NCBI GenBank assembly: GCA_910574715.1
Contig: CAJTCH010000048.1
Location: forward strand, 1-36,092
From: Lachnospiraceae bacterium
GTDB taxonomy: Bacteria > Bacillota > Clostridia > Lachnospirales > Lachnospiraceae
DNA: 36,092 bases
Direction of reading: 5' to 3'
In this document: positions 16,168-24,673 of the stretch, in pieces
Numbering within the stretch: the stretch's first letter is position 1
Layout of the letters: each line of letters begins with the position of its first letter
Translations under genes and position numbers: made by a program
The notes under the pieces: generated by a model
The model's input: only the letters and a program-made list of their open reading frames with translations
What the model was told of the DNA's origin: nothing
The model's database searches: none

Positions 16168-17394
16168 TTATTTCTGGCTGTTATTCACTTCCTGCATCTT
16201 CATCGCACGAACCTTGAGCGGCAATCCGAACAGATTAATGAACCCGTCCGCATCATGATGGTCATACAGATCGCCGGTCGTGAAGCTTGCAAGGGATTCA
16301 CTGTACAGAGAATATGGGGAAGTCGTTCCGGCTTTGATGATATTACCTTTATAGAGCTTGAACTTCACTTCACCGGTCACATACTCCTGAGTGCTCTCTA
16401 CAAATGCCTGAACGGCCTCGCGAAGCGGTGTGAACCATTTGCCCTCATATACGATCTGGGAAAGCTTGTTGCCCATCTCTTCTTTTACTTCGTAAGTGGC
16501 GCGGTCTAATACCAGTTCCTCTAACTGCTGATGTGCCTCGTAGAGGATGGTTCCGCCGGGAGTCTCATATACACCGCGGGACTTCATACCTACCACACGG
16601 TTCTCCACGATATCACAGATGCCGATTCCATGCTTGCCGCCAAGCTCGTTGAGCTTGCGGATAATATCGGATACCTTCATTTCTTCGCCGTTGATACTCT
16701 TTGGAACACCCTTTTCAAATGTCATCGTCACATATTCGCCTTCATCCGGCGCCTTCTCCGGTGTAACACCAAGGACCAATAGATGGTCATAGTTCGGCTC
16801 GTTGGCAGGATCCTCAAGTTCCAGGCCTTCATGGCTGATGTGCCAGAGGTTGCGGTCGCGGCTGTAGCTGTGGCTTGCGTCGAATGGAAGGTCGATGCCG
16901 TGCTGCTTGCAGTATTCGATCTCTTCTTCGCGGGAATTCATGGTCCATACATCAGTCATTCTCCATGGAGCGATGATCTTAAGATCCGGCGCCAGCGCCT
17001 TGATGCCAAGCTCGAAACGGATCTGGTCGTTACCCTTGCCGGTTGCACCGTGGCAGATTGCAGAAGCGCCTTCCTTTCTTGCAACCTCAACCAGTGTCTT
17101 AGCGATCGCCGGACGTGCCATAGAGGTTCCGAGCAGGTATTTATTCTCGTAGACAGCGTGAGCCTGTACGCACGGTACGATATAGTGATCGCAGAAATCA
17201 TCAATGATATCCTCGATATAGAGCTTGGAAGCACCGGACAGTTTCGCCCTCTCTTCTAAGCCGTCTAACTCTTCCCCCTGCCCGCAGTTAATGCAGCAGC
17301 AGATTACTTCATAGTCGAAATTCTCCTTAAGCCATGGAATGATGGCTGTGGTGTCAAGACCGCCGGAATATGCCAGTACAACTTTTTCCTTCAT
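16168..17394 (-). CDS. argG: Argininosuccinate synthase
   Basis: The 408-residue enzyme joins citrulline and aspartate using ATP, the penultimate step of arginine synthesis. The N-terminal ATP-pyrophosphatase loop AYSGGLDTT is at about residues 8-16. CHGATGKGNDQIRFE and the citrulline/aspartate-binding C-terminal half are intact, and the length is normal. I chose ATG 17394 because AAGGAGG lies 10 nt upstream and the protein then begins MKEKVVLAYSGG as in the family; the frame open to 17526 is leader. A promoter at 17540-17512 carries a candidate ArgR site shared with argC. It is monocistronic and ends in a strong hairpin terminator. Confidence 0.97.
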   Translation of the reverse strand: MKEKVVLAYSGGLDTTAIIPWLKENFDYEVICCCINCGQGEELDGLEERAKLSGASKLYIEDIIDDFCDHYIVPCVQAHAVYENKYLLGTSMARPAIAKTLVEVARKEGASAICHGATGKGNDQIRFELGIKALAPDLKIIAPWRMTDVWTMNSREEEIEYCKQHGIDLPFDASHSYSRDRNLWHISHEGLELEDPANEPNYDHLLVLGVTPEKAPDEGEYVTMTFEKGVPKSINGEEMKVSDIIRKLNELGGKHGIGICDIVENRVVGMKSRGVYETPGGTILYEAHQQLEELVLDRATYEVKEEMGNKLSQIVYEGKWFTPLREAVQAFVESTQEYVTGEVKFKLYKGNIIKAGTTSPYSLYSESLASFTTGDLYDHHDADGFINLFGLPLKVRAMKMQEVNNSQK

Positions 17395-17511
17395 GATAGA
17401 ATATCCTCCTTTTTGTATCATTACCCTGCATCTTTCATCTCTGGATGCTTCATGGGTATCTGTATATGAAAATATGTAATCTTCAATTGCAAGAAATACT
17501 ATAGCGCATTT

Positions 17512-17540
17512 TTTATAATTATGCAAGAATAAATTGTAAA
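17512..17540 (-). promoter_or_regulatory. argG promoter with overlapping candidate ArgR box
   Basis: On the minus strand: TTTACA (17540-17535), a 17-nt spacer, and TATAAA (17517-17512). Overlapping the -10 is TTTATAATTATGCA (17512-17525, plus-strand reading), which matches the argC promoter box at 13 of 14 positions. ArgR boxes are AT-rich palindromes of this kind. Confidence 0.65.
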
Positions 17541-17606
17541 AAAGATTAAATATGCGGATTATACAGGAAAGTTGAATAAAAAAGCATGTTAGGAGGGGAT
17601 ATGCGC

Positions 17607-18233
17607 TTAATCCTGCAGTTTCTTATAATAAGTATCGGCTGTATAAAGCGCCGCCGCCGGATTATGTCCGAGTACCCGGTCCTTCGTTATCATCGTAGTG
17701 GTGATCGCCTCGGAATATTTATAAAACAGGCTGTCGTGTCCCACACACAATCCGACGACAACGTTCAGGTCCGTCTTCGCATGGTTCAGCATCTTCGCCT
17801 GAAGGATCGGGTTGCACATATTGATTCCGATCTTGTTGCAGCGCTCAGGAATCCCAACGTCCGATTTGGGCGTGGAGCCTGCCTTACAGGTAATCCCGAA
17901 TACTGTAAAGCCGCGCTTGCGGAAGATCGCCGCCAGAGTCCGGCTCTCCTTCAAGAGCCCCACGCAGGTAGCGATGCCGATCTTCTTCGCCCCGATTCTC
18001 TCCGCGAAAGCCATGATCTCCTCAACCCGTGTATACTGGCAGTAATGGTCACATTCCACCTCTGCCGCCGCAACCATAATATTATGATTCTCTTCTTCCT
18101 TGTAACAATCCATGGCATCCTTATAAACATCCTGATCCATATTCGTAGTCAGACAGAACTCAGGATAAGTCTTGTCCATCTTATCACAGTTTTTCACTGC
18201 ACAGTCAATACATGACATCTCTTCCAATTTCAT
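17607..18233 (-). CDS. DUF1847 metal-binding protein
   Basis: The 208-residue DUF1847 member begins with a cysteine cluster (SCIDCAVKNC at about 7-16) and has further conserved cysteines and histidines (CDHYCQYTR; IGIATCVGL; CVGHDSLF), which suggests binding of a metal or Fe-S cluster. The function is unknown; members are common in anaerobes. It has its own upstream region (TATAAT-like box near 18268-18273) and GGAGGAATAAGAA ahead of the ATG. It lies between argG and argC. A sequence upstream resembles the arg box, but no direct link to arginine synthesis is known. Confidence 0.85.
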   Translation of the reverse strand: MKLEEMSCIDCAVKNCDKMDKTYPEFCLTTNMDQDVYKDAMDCYKEEENHNIMVAAAEVECDHYCQYTRVEEIMAFAERIGAKKIGIATCVGLLKESRTLAAIFRKRGFTVFGITCKAGSTPKSDVGIPERCNKIGINMCNPILQAKMLNHAKTDLNVVVGLCVGHDSLFYKYSEAITTTMITKDRVLGHNPAAALYTADTYYKKLQD

Positions 18234-18347
18234 TTCTTATTCCTCCAATATTGAATAAATTATCGATGTAATTATAATGCATAATAACTAAATATGCCAT
18301 ATAAATCTTGTGAAAAACCGGCAAGATGCAAGAAAACAAAAAAACTA

Positions 18348-18382
18348 TTGAATAATATTCATAGAAGATGTATAATTATGCA
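18348..18382 (+). promoter_or_regulatory. argC operon promoter with overlapping candidate ArgR boxes
   Basis: TTGAAT (18348-18353), a 17-nt spacer, and a consensus TATAAT (18371-18376). The -35 lies in TTGAATAATATTCA, an ARG-box-like near-palindrome. The -10 lies in TGTATAATTATGCA (18369-18382), a second near-palindrome shared with argG. This arrangement fits repression by ArgR with arginine. Confidence 0.72.
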
Positions 18383-18475
18383 AATGCTGATAACCAATAT
18401 GTATCTCCCTCTGGACAAAACCCTCAATTTGGTTTATATTGATTGAGGTTATTACATAGAAAGGATGCAGAACAG

Positions 18476-19516
18476 ATGATTAATGTAGGAATTATCGGAG
18501 CGACCGGTTATGCCGGAAATGAACTGGTGCGTATATTGACGGGCCATAAAGACGCGAAGATCGTATGGTATGGTTCGAGAAGCTATATAGATAAGAAATA
18601 TGCCGAGGTATACCAGAATATGTTTCAGATCGTAGACGACGAATGCCTGGATGATAATATGGAAGAACTGGCCGAGCAGGCGGACGTGATCTTCACGGCT
18701 ACCCCCCAGGGCTTCTGCGCATCCATGATGAATGATGAGATCTTAAGTAAGACGAAGATTATTGACTTAAGCGCGGATTACCGGATTAAGGATGCGGCGG
18801 TATATGAGAAATGGTACGGTATCGAACACAAGAGCCCTCAGTTTATCGGGGAGGCGGTCTACGGGCTGTGCGAGGTGAACCGGGAGGCTGTGAAGAAGGC
18901 GAGATTGGTCGCGAATCCGGGCTGCTACACCACCTGTTCGATCCTAACGGCGTATCCGCTGGCGAAGGAAGGACTGATCGATATGAATACATTGATCATC
19001 GACGCCAAGTCCGGGACTTCCGGTGCGGGCAGGGGAGCCAAATTGCCGAACCTTTACTGCGAGGTCAATGAGAATATCAAGGCTTACGGTGTCGCGTCCC
19101 ACAGACATACGCCGGAGATCGAGGAGCAGTTGGGATATGCGGCGAATGAACCGGTCGTGATCAATTTTACCCCTCATCTGGTCCCCATGAACCGGGGGAT
19201 CCTGGCGACAGAATACGCGTCCCTGAAGAAGGATGTTACATATAAAGAAGTAAAAGCGGTATACGACAATTATTATCAGAACGAGAGATTTGTCCGTGTG
19301 CTTGGGGAGGGTGTCTGTCCGGAGACGAAATGGGTGGAAGGCAGCAACTATGTGGATATTAATTTCAAGATCGACCCAAGGACGAAACGCATTATCATGA
19401 TGGGAGCAATCGACAATTTGGTAAAAGGAGCGGCAGGGCAGGCGGTACAGAATATGAACCTGATGTTCGGGCTGCCGGAGAGTGAAGGACTTGAATTAGT
19501 TCCCATATTCCCTTAA
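18476..19516 (+). CDS. argC: N-acetyl-gamma-glutamyl-phosphate reductase
   Basis: The 346-residue NADPH-dependent enzyme of arginine synthesis reduces N-acetylglutamyl phosphate to the semialdehyde. The N-terminal Rossmann motif GIIGATGYAGNEL starts at about residue 5, and the catalytic cysteine is C150 in NPGCYTTCSI. HRHTPEIEEQLG and FTPHLVPMNRG segments are typical. It is the first gene of the argC-GNAT-argJ-argB-argD run. I chose ATG 18476 (MINVGIIG), preceded by GAAAGGAT, rather than the in-frame codon at 18443. A leader hairpin pairs sequence around 18422-18427 with 18443-18448. The promoter carries ArgR-like sites. Confidence 0.97.
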   Translation: MINVGIIGATGYAGNELVRILTGHKDAKIVWYGSRSYIDKKYAEVYQNMFQIVDDECLDDNMEELAEQADVIFTATPQGFCASMMNDEILSKTKIIDLSADYRIKDAAVYEKWYGIEHKSPQFIGEAVYGLCEVNREAVKKARLVANPGCYTTCSILTAYPLAKEGLIDMNTLIIDAKSGTSGAGRGAKLPNLYCEVNENIKAYGVASHRHTPEIEEQLGYAANEPVVINFTPHLVPMNRGILATEYASLKKDVTYKEVKAVYDNYYQNERFVRVLGEGVCPETKWVEGSNYVDINFKIDPRTKRIIMMGAIDNLVKGAAGQAVQNMNLMFGLPESEGLELVPIFP

Positions 19517-19549
19517 GAACCGGAGAGTGAGCTTAGAAAGAGGCAGATT

Positions 19550-19996
19550 ATGATTCGAACGATGGCAATGGAAGATTATGACGGGGTCTATGCGCTCTGG
19601 ACGAAGATCCGGGGATTTGGCTTAAGGAGCGTGGATGATTCAAGAGAAGGGATCGAGCGTTTCCTTAGAAGGAATCCGACCACCAGCGTCGTGGCAGTCG
19701 AGGACGGGAAGGTAGTAGGAAGTATCTTGTGTGGTCATGACGGGAGGCGCGGTTGTCTGTACCATGTGTGTGTGGACGAGGAGTACAGGAGGCGCGGGAT
19801 CGGCAAGGCCATGGTTGTAAAGGCTATGGAGGAGCTTAAGAAGGAAGAGATCAACAAGGTCTGCTTGATTGCATTTACGAAAAATGATATCGGCAATGCA
19901 TTCTGGAATACCATAGGATGGACGAAGAGGCAGGATCTGAACTATTATGATTTTGTGTTAAATGAGAAAAACATTACCGCATTCAATGAGCAGTAA
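19550..19996 (+). CDS. GNAT-family N-acetyltransferase
   Basis: The 148-residue single GNAT domain has its acetyl-CoA pyrophosphate loop in the EEYRRRGIGKAM segment (about 78-89), and it ends with a typical beta-bulge region (NDIGNAFWNTIGWTKRQDLN). It sits between argC and argJ in the same operon, 33 bp after argC. It could act on an arginine-pathway metabolite or, less likely, supply N-acetylglutamate. argJ can do the latter if bifunctional. The ribosome site (GAAAGAGG) is modest. The acetyl acceptor is unknown. Confidence 0.85.
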   Translation: MIRTMAMEDYDGVYALWTKIRGFGLRSVDDSREGIERFLRRNPTTSVVAVEDGKVVGSILCGHDGRRGCLYHVCVDEEYRRRGIGKAMVVKAMEELKKEEINKVCLIAFTKNDIGNAFWNTIGWTKRQDLNYYDFVLNEKNITAFNEQ

Positions 19997-20048
19997 CGAA
20001 CGTGTTGATCGGTGCAAATGTGAGGATAGAAAAGGAGATATAAGAAGG

Positions 20049-21272
20049 ATGGAGATTATCAAGGGCGGCGTGACCGCGGCAAAGGGATATGAGGCTGCAT
20101 CAACGGCAGCAGGGATCAAGTATACAGACAGGACAGATATGGCGATGATCTATAGCCAGGCACCGTGCGCGGCGGCGGGGACATTTACGACGAATGTGGT
20201 GAAGGCGGCTCCGGTCAGATGGGATCAGCAGGTGATAGCAGGCGGCGATTCCGTTCAGGCTGTGATCGTGAATTCCGGGATCGCCAATGCATGTACGGGA
20301 ACAGAGGGCTTCGGATATTGTAAGGATACGGCAAAGGCGGCTGCCGAAGCGCTTGGAATATCAGAATCCGGCGTGCTGATCGGTTCGACAGGAGTGATCG
20401 GGAAGCAGATCCCCATCGATAAGCTGACTGCGGGAATCAAGGAGCTGGCAGAGAAGAAGAACGATACGATCGCAAACGGCACTGAAGCGGCGAAGGCGAT
20501 CATGACTACGGATACCTTCGAGAAGGAGCTGGCAGTGACCATCGAGGCCGGCGGCAGGACGGTGACCATCGGCGGCATGGCGAAGGGGTCAGGAATGATC
20601 CATCCTAACATGTGCACCATGCTTGCATTTATCACGACGGATGCGGTGATTGCCAAAGAGACGCTGCAGAAAGCGCTCAGCCAGGATATCAAGGACACTT
20701 ATAATATGATCTCGGTGGATGGAGACACTTCTACCAATGATACGGTAATCCTGCTGGCAAATGGTCTGGCGGAGAATGAAGAGATTGTGGAGGGAACGGA
20801 GGATTATCAGAAGTTTAAAGAAGCTCTCCATACAGTCAACGAATATCTGGCGAAGAAGATCGCCGGTGACGGAGAGGGCGCGACTGCGTTGTTCGAGGTA
20901 CAGGCAGTGGGATGCGAGAGCGTAGAGCAGGCGAGAACGCTTGCCAAGTCTATCGTATGCTCGAACCTTACGAAGACGGCGATCGCCGGGCATGACGCCA
21001 ACTGGGGGAGGATTCTGTGTGCCATGGGATATTCCGGCGCACAGTTCGACCCGGAGAGGGTGGATCTGTTCTTCGAGAGCAAGGCGGGAAAGATCCAGAT
21101 CATCGAGAATGGAACGGCTGTGGATTACAGTGAGGAAGAGGCGACGAAGATCTTGTCTGAGCCGGAGGTGACGGCGATCGCGGATGTCAAGATGGGAGAT
21201 AAGGAAGCGACGGCGTGGGGATGCGACCTGACGCATGGCTATATTGAGATCAATGCGGACTATAGAAGTTAA
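20049..21272 (+). CDS. argJ: Glutamate N-acetyltransferase / ornithine acetyltransferase
   Basis: The 407-residue self-cleaving Ntn-hydrolase-like enzyme moves acetyl from N-acetylornithine to glutamate, closing the acetyl cycle. Bifunctional forms also use acetyl-CoA. The processing site KGSGMIHPNMCTML has the nucleophile T190; the preceding residue is Cys rather than the Ala seen in many characterised enzymes. C-terminal substrate segments (DANWGRI, CDLTHGYIEINADY) are intact. I chose ATG 20049 (MEIIKGGVTAAKG), with AAAGGAGA upstream, over an earlier in-frame codon at 19962 that overlaps the GNAT gene. It is third in the arg operon. Confidence 0.96.
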   Translation: MEIIKGGVTAAKGYEAASTAAGIKYTDRTDMAMIYSQAPCAAAGTFTTNVVKAAPVRWDQQVIAGGDSVQAVIVNSGIANACTGTEGFGYCKDTAKAAAEALGISESGVLIGSTGVIGKQIPIDKLTAGIKELAEKKNDTIANGTEAAKAIMTTDTFEKELAVTIEAGGRTVTIGGMAKGSGMIHPNMCTMLAFITTDAVIAKETLQKALSQDIKDTYNMISVDGDTSTNDTVILLANGLAENEEIVEGTEDYQKFKEALHTVNEYLAKKIAGDGEGATALFEVQAVGCESVEQARTLAKSIVCSNLTKTAIAGHDANWGRILCAMGYSGAQFDPERVDLFFESKAGKIQIIENGTAVDYSEEEATKILSEPEVTAIADVKMGDKEATAWGCDLTHGYIEINADYRS

Positions 21273-21292
21273 ATAACAGGAGATGGCAGATC

Positions 21293-22198
21293 ATGAATAA
21301 ATCGATGCAGAAATATCTGGATAAGGCGGAGGTCCTGATTGAGGCGCTTCCATATATCCAACGGTTCAACCGGAAGATCATAGTGGTAAAATACGGCGGG
21401 AGCGCCATGGTGGACGATCAGCTAAAGGAGCAGGTCATCCAGGATGTGACGCTTCTGAAGCTGGTAGGATTCAAACCTATTATCGTCCACGGCGGCGGCA
21501 AGGAGATCAGCAGATGGGTCGGCAAGGTGGGGATGGAGCCGGAATTCGTCAACGGCCTTCGGGTAACGGACGAGGCGACCATGGAACTTGCCGAGATGGT
21601 CCTTGGGAAGGTGAACAAAGGACTGGTTCAGCTGGTGGAGAGCTTAGGCGTCCGCGCGATCGGGATCAGCGGCAAGGACGGCGCGCTGCTCAAGGTAGAG
21701 AAGAAGTACGCGGACGGGGCGGATATCGGATTCGTAGGAGAGGTTAGGGAGGTCAATGCGGATATTCTGTTTGACCTGTTGGAGAAAGATTTCCTCCCGA
21801 TTGTATGTCCAGTAGGAATGGATGAGGATTTTCATACATATAATATCAATGCGGATGATGCCGCGTGTGCGATCGCAAGGGCTGTGAATGCGGAAAAGCT
21901 TGCGTTCCTGACGGATATCGAAGGCGTGTACAAGGATCCTTCCGATCCGGACACTCTGATCTCCGAGCTTCGTGTCTCGGATGGACGGGCATTGATGGAG
22001 GAAGGTTATATCGAAGGCGGTATGCTGCCGAAGCTTCAGAATTGCATGGACGCCATTGAGAACGGCGTATCCAGGGTGCATATCCTGGACGGACGGATTC
22101 CTCACTGCCTGCTTCTTGAGATATTTACGAATAAGGGGATCGGAACGGCGATCTTGAATGACACAGAAGAAAAATACTATCATGGAGAAGAGAGATGA
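21293..22198 (+). CDS. argB: Acetylglutamate kinase
   Basis: The 301-residue amino-acid kinase phosphorylates N-acetylglutamate. The glycine motifs VVKYGGSAM and IVHGGGKEIS are present, as are the substrate region (EFVNGLRVTDEATMELAEMV) and the C-terminal EGYIEGGMLPKLQ. The extra N-terminal helix (about residues 1-25, MQKYLDKAEVLIEALPYIQRF) is the feature linked to arginine feedback inhibition in hexameric enzymes, so control by arginine is likely. ACAGGAGAT precedes the ATG. The stop overlaps the argD start (ATGA), so translation is coupled. Confidence 0.97.
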   Translation: MNKSMQKYLDKAEVLIEALPYIQRFNRKIIVVKYGGSAMVDDQLKEQVIQDVTLLKLVGFKPIIVHGGGKEISRWVGKVGMEPEFVNGLRVTDEATMELAEMVLGKVNKGLVQLVESLGVRAIGISGKDGALLKVEKKYADGADIGFVGEVREVNADILFDLLEKDFLPIVCPVGMDEDFHTYNINADDAACAIARAVNAEKLAFLTDIEGVYKDPSDPDTLISELRVSDGRALMEEGYIEGGMLPKLQNCMDAIENGVSRVHILDGRIPHCLLLEIFTNKGIGTAILNDTEEKYYHGEER

Positions 22199-23376
22199 AT
22201 CAATACATAGAAGAGACAAATAACGGACTTGTGCATACTTATAACCGTTTCCCGGTGGTTCTTGACCGGGGCGAGGGTGTGTATCTCTATGATACGGACG
22301 GGAAGAAATATCTTGATTTCGCGGCGGGGATCGCAGTATCCGGTCTTGGCTATGGGAATCAAGAGCTGAACCAGACGCTTAAAGACCAGGTGGACCGTCT
22401 TTTACATACCTCCAACCTCTATTATAATACGAGCTGCGGGGAAGCGGCGGCGGCGCTTAAGCGAGTCTCGGAGATGGACAGGATATTTTTCACCAACAGC
22501 GGGACGGAGGCCATCGAAGGAGCGCTCAAGTCGGCGAGGAAATATGCCTGGAAGAAAGGAACCGGGAGATATGAATTTATCGCGATGGACCATTCCTTCC
22601 ACGGACGCAGTATCGGGGCGGTGTCCGTGACAGGAAGCGAGGCGTACCGCACACCCTTTGAACCGATGCTTCCGGGGGTGAGCTTCGCGAAGTTCAACGA
22701 TCTTGACAGTGTGAAGGCCAGGGTTACGGACTGTACCTGTGCTATTATCCTGGAGCCTCTGCAGGGAGAAGGCGGTATCAACCGGGCAGACAGGGAGTTC
22801 ATGGAAGGGATCCGAAGGCTCTGCGACGAGGAAGGGATCCTGATGATCTGTGACGAGATTCAGTGCGGCATGGGCAGGACAGGCGAGATGTTCGCCTGGC
22901 AGTCTTACGGTACGAAGCCGGATATCATGGCTATGGCGAAAGCGATAGGGAATGGGATCCCGGTAGGAGCATTTGCCATGACGGAGAAGGTGGCTGAGTA
23001 TTCTCTGGAGCCAGGAGATCACGGGACGACTTATGGAGGCAATCCGCTGGCATGCGCGGCCGTGGCCAAGACGGTTGAGATCTTCGAACGGGAGGACATT
23101 GTATCGCATGTACGGGAAATCGGCGGTTATCTTGCAGGGAAGCTTGACGCGCTTGTATCAGAGTACGATACGGTGCTGGAACGAAGAGGCGTCGGCCTGA
23201 TCCAGGGAATCAAGGTGGAGGAGCCGGCAGGCGAAGTGATCAGCCGGGCGCTTGAAGCCGGACTTATCGTAATTAGCGCGAGAGATAATGTGATCCGTCT
23301 TGTTCCGCCGCTTATCATCGAGAAAAAACATGTTGATGAGATGCTTGAGAAGCTTAAACGCGCCATAGAGGCATAG
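22195..23376 (+). CDS. argD: Acetylornithine aminotransferase
   Basis: The 393-residue class III PLP aminotransferase converts N-acetylglutamate semialdehyde to N-acetylornithine. SGTEAIEGALKSARKY and the Asp-bearing ICDEIQCGMGRTG are present, and the PLP lysine is K249 in MAMAKAIGNG. The C-terminal GLIVISARDNVIRLVPPL is typical. It overlaps argB by 4 nt. Some members also act on ornithine or succinyl-diaminopimelate; the cluster argues for the arginine role. Confidence 0.96.
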   Translation: MNQYIEETNNGLVHTYNRFPVVLDRGEGVYLYDTDGKKYLDFAAGIAVSGLGYGNQELNQTLKDQVDRLLHTSNLYYNTSCGEAAAALKRVSEMDRIFFTNSGTEAIEGALKSARKYAWKKGTGRYEFIAMDHSFHGRSIGAVSVTGSEAYRTPFEPMLPGVSFAKFNDLDSVKARVTDCTCAIILEPLQGEGGINRADREFMEGIRRLCDEEGILMICDEIQCGMGRTGEMFAWQSYGTKPDIMAMAKAIGNGIPVGAFAMTEKVAEYSLEPGDHGTTYGGNPLACAAVAKTVEIFEREDIVSHVREIGGYLAGKLDALVSEYDTVLERRGVGLIQGIKVEEPAGEVISRALEAGLIVISARDNVIRLVPPLIIEKKHVDEMLEKLKRAIEA

Positions 23377-23450
23377 AAAATCAATCATTGGATATACTAT
23401 TTCGAAGGAGAGAGTCTGAAATTTCACGGACAGAAACGGAGGTATATTCA

Positions 23451-23882
23451 ATGGTTGGTTTTTTTATTGCATTACTCTCGGGCGCGCTGATGAGTGTGCA
23501 GGGTGTGTTCAACACACAAGTGACGAAGACGACTGGTATGTGGGTCAGCAATGCCTGGGTGCAGCTGACTGCATTTGCGGTGTGTTTTGCGGCATGGCTG
23601 ATCGCAGGACGTGATAATGTCATGACGCTTACTAAGGTGGAGCCTAAGTATGTGCTGCTTGGCGGCGTGATCGGTGCGGGGATCACTCTGACTGTGATCA
23701 AGAGTATGGAACAGCTTGGACCGGCGAAGGCCGCGCTCCTTATTGTGATCGCCCAGCTCATCATCGCATATGTGATAGAGCTTCTGGGGCTTTTTGGAGT
23801 GGATAAGGAGCCTTTGGAGTGGAGGAAGATAATCGGGATGGGAATTGCGTTGATTGGAGTTGCAATTTTTCAATGGAAATAG
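23451..23882 (+). CDS. DMT-superfamily permease, YdcZ/DUF606 type
   Basis: The 143-residue protein has five predicted TM helices, beginning MVGFFIALLSGALMSVQGVFN as in YdcZ/DUF606 half-size transporters. These resemble half of a ten-helix DMT exporter and probably work as dimers. The substrate is unknown. I chose ATG 23451 with CGGAGG upstream; an in-frame ATG at 23388 has no such context. It follows argD by 74 bp on the same strand without an obvious terminator, so it may be the last gene of the arg operon. Confidence 0.85.
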   Translation: MVGFFIALLSGALMSVQGVFNTQVTKTTGMWVSNAWVQLTAFAVCFAAWLIAGRDNVMTLTKVEPKYVLLGGVIGAGITLTVIKSMEQLGPAKAALLIVIAQLIIAYVIELLGLFGVDKEPLEWRKIIGMGIALIGVAIFQWK

Positions 23883-23946
23883 TACAATAAATGGGTAATG
23901 CATATGCGGGGTATTTGCAGTTTCGACAGACTGTAAAGGAGTTTGT

Positions 23947-24645
23947 ATGCATAGAAGAATTGTTTATAAGGTTACAGCAGCGTTTGTGATGAGCCTGGTC
24001 CTGCTGTCAGGATGTTCCGGTGTCCGGACAGGGCAGGGAGAAGAACTTAAGGAGCTGACAGATACAGAGTCAGGAGAGGTACAGGAAGACGAGGCTATTG
24101 CCGGGGAGACGAAGGAAGAAGAGCTTGAGGAACACTTGCAAGATGAGATACAGAGTACGGATGACAGCCAGGAGGTCTATGTCCATGTGTGCGGGCAGGT
24201 TGCATGTCCGGGAGTTTATCTGCTTCCTGCGGGCAGTCGTTTGTACGAAGCGATCGAGGCGGCGGGAGGTCTGTCTGAGAACGCGGCGGGCGAGTTGCTG
24301 AACCAGGCGGCGCAGATAGAGGACGGGCAGCAGATCTATGTACCGTCCCAAGAAGAGGCGACGCAGCTCCAGGCAGGCCAAAGCGTGTCGAATATGGGAG
24401 AGGCGGGTCGGAATGTGTCGGCTTCCGGGATGTCCGGTCCTTCTGAAGACGGGAAGATCGACCTTAACAGGGCGACCAGAGAACAATTGATGACACTTAG
24501 CGGTATCGGAGAAGCCAAGGCAGATTCGATCATCGCTTACAGAGAAGTACACGGCGGCTTTCGGCAGATTGAAGAATTGATGGAAGTCGACGGGATTAAG
24601 GAAGGCGTATTTAACAAGGTAAAGGATCAGATAAAAGTTTCGTAA
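23947..24645 (+). CDS. comEA: ComEA-type DNA-binding lipoprotein (SLBB plus helix-hairpin-helix)
   Basis: The 232-residue protein has a lipoprotein signal (lipobox LLSGC at about 19-23), then an acidic linker, an SLBB domain (VYVHVCGQVACPGVYLLPAG, about 77-96) and two C-terminal helix-hairpin-helix motifs (LMTLSGIGEAKADSIIAYR; ELMEVDGIKEGVFNKVK). ComEA binds double-stranded DNA outside the membrane and passes it to the ComEC channel, which is encoded about 3 kb downstream. A lipobox in place of the usual TM anchor is notable. AAAGGAG precedes the ATG. Confidence 0.88.
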   Translation: MHRRIVYKVTAAFVMSLVLLSGCSGVRTGQGEELKELTDTESGEVQEDEAIAGETKEEELEEHLQDEIQSTDDSQEVYVHVCGQVACPGVYLLPAGSRLYEAIEAAGGLSENAAGELLNQAAQIEDGQQIYVPSQEEATQLQAGQSVSNMGEAGRNVSASGMSGPSEDGKIDLNRATREQLMTLSGIGEAKADSIIAYREVHGGFRQIEELMEVDGIKEGVFNKVKDQIKVS

Positions 24646-24673
24646 TCAAGGCAGATATTGAGGGAGAGAGTAG

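Noticed and set aside
17395..17511. T-box or attenuator in the argG leader
   Set aside because: No T-box antiterminator motif (GGUGGNACC type) and no terminator-antiterminator pair were seen. An ArgR-type box explains control better.
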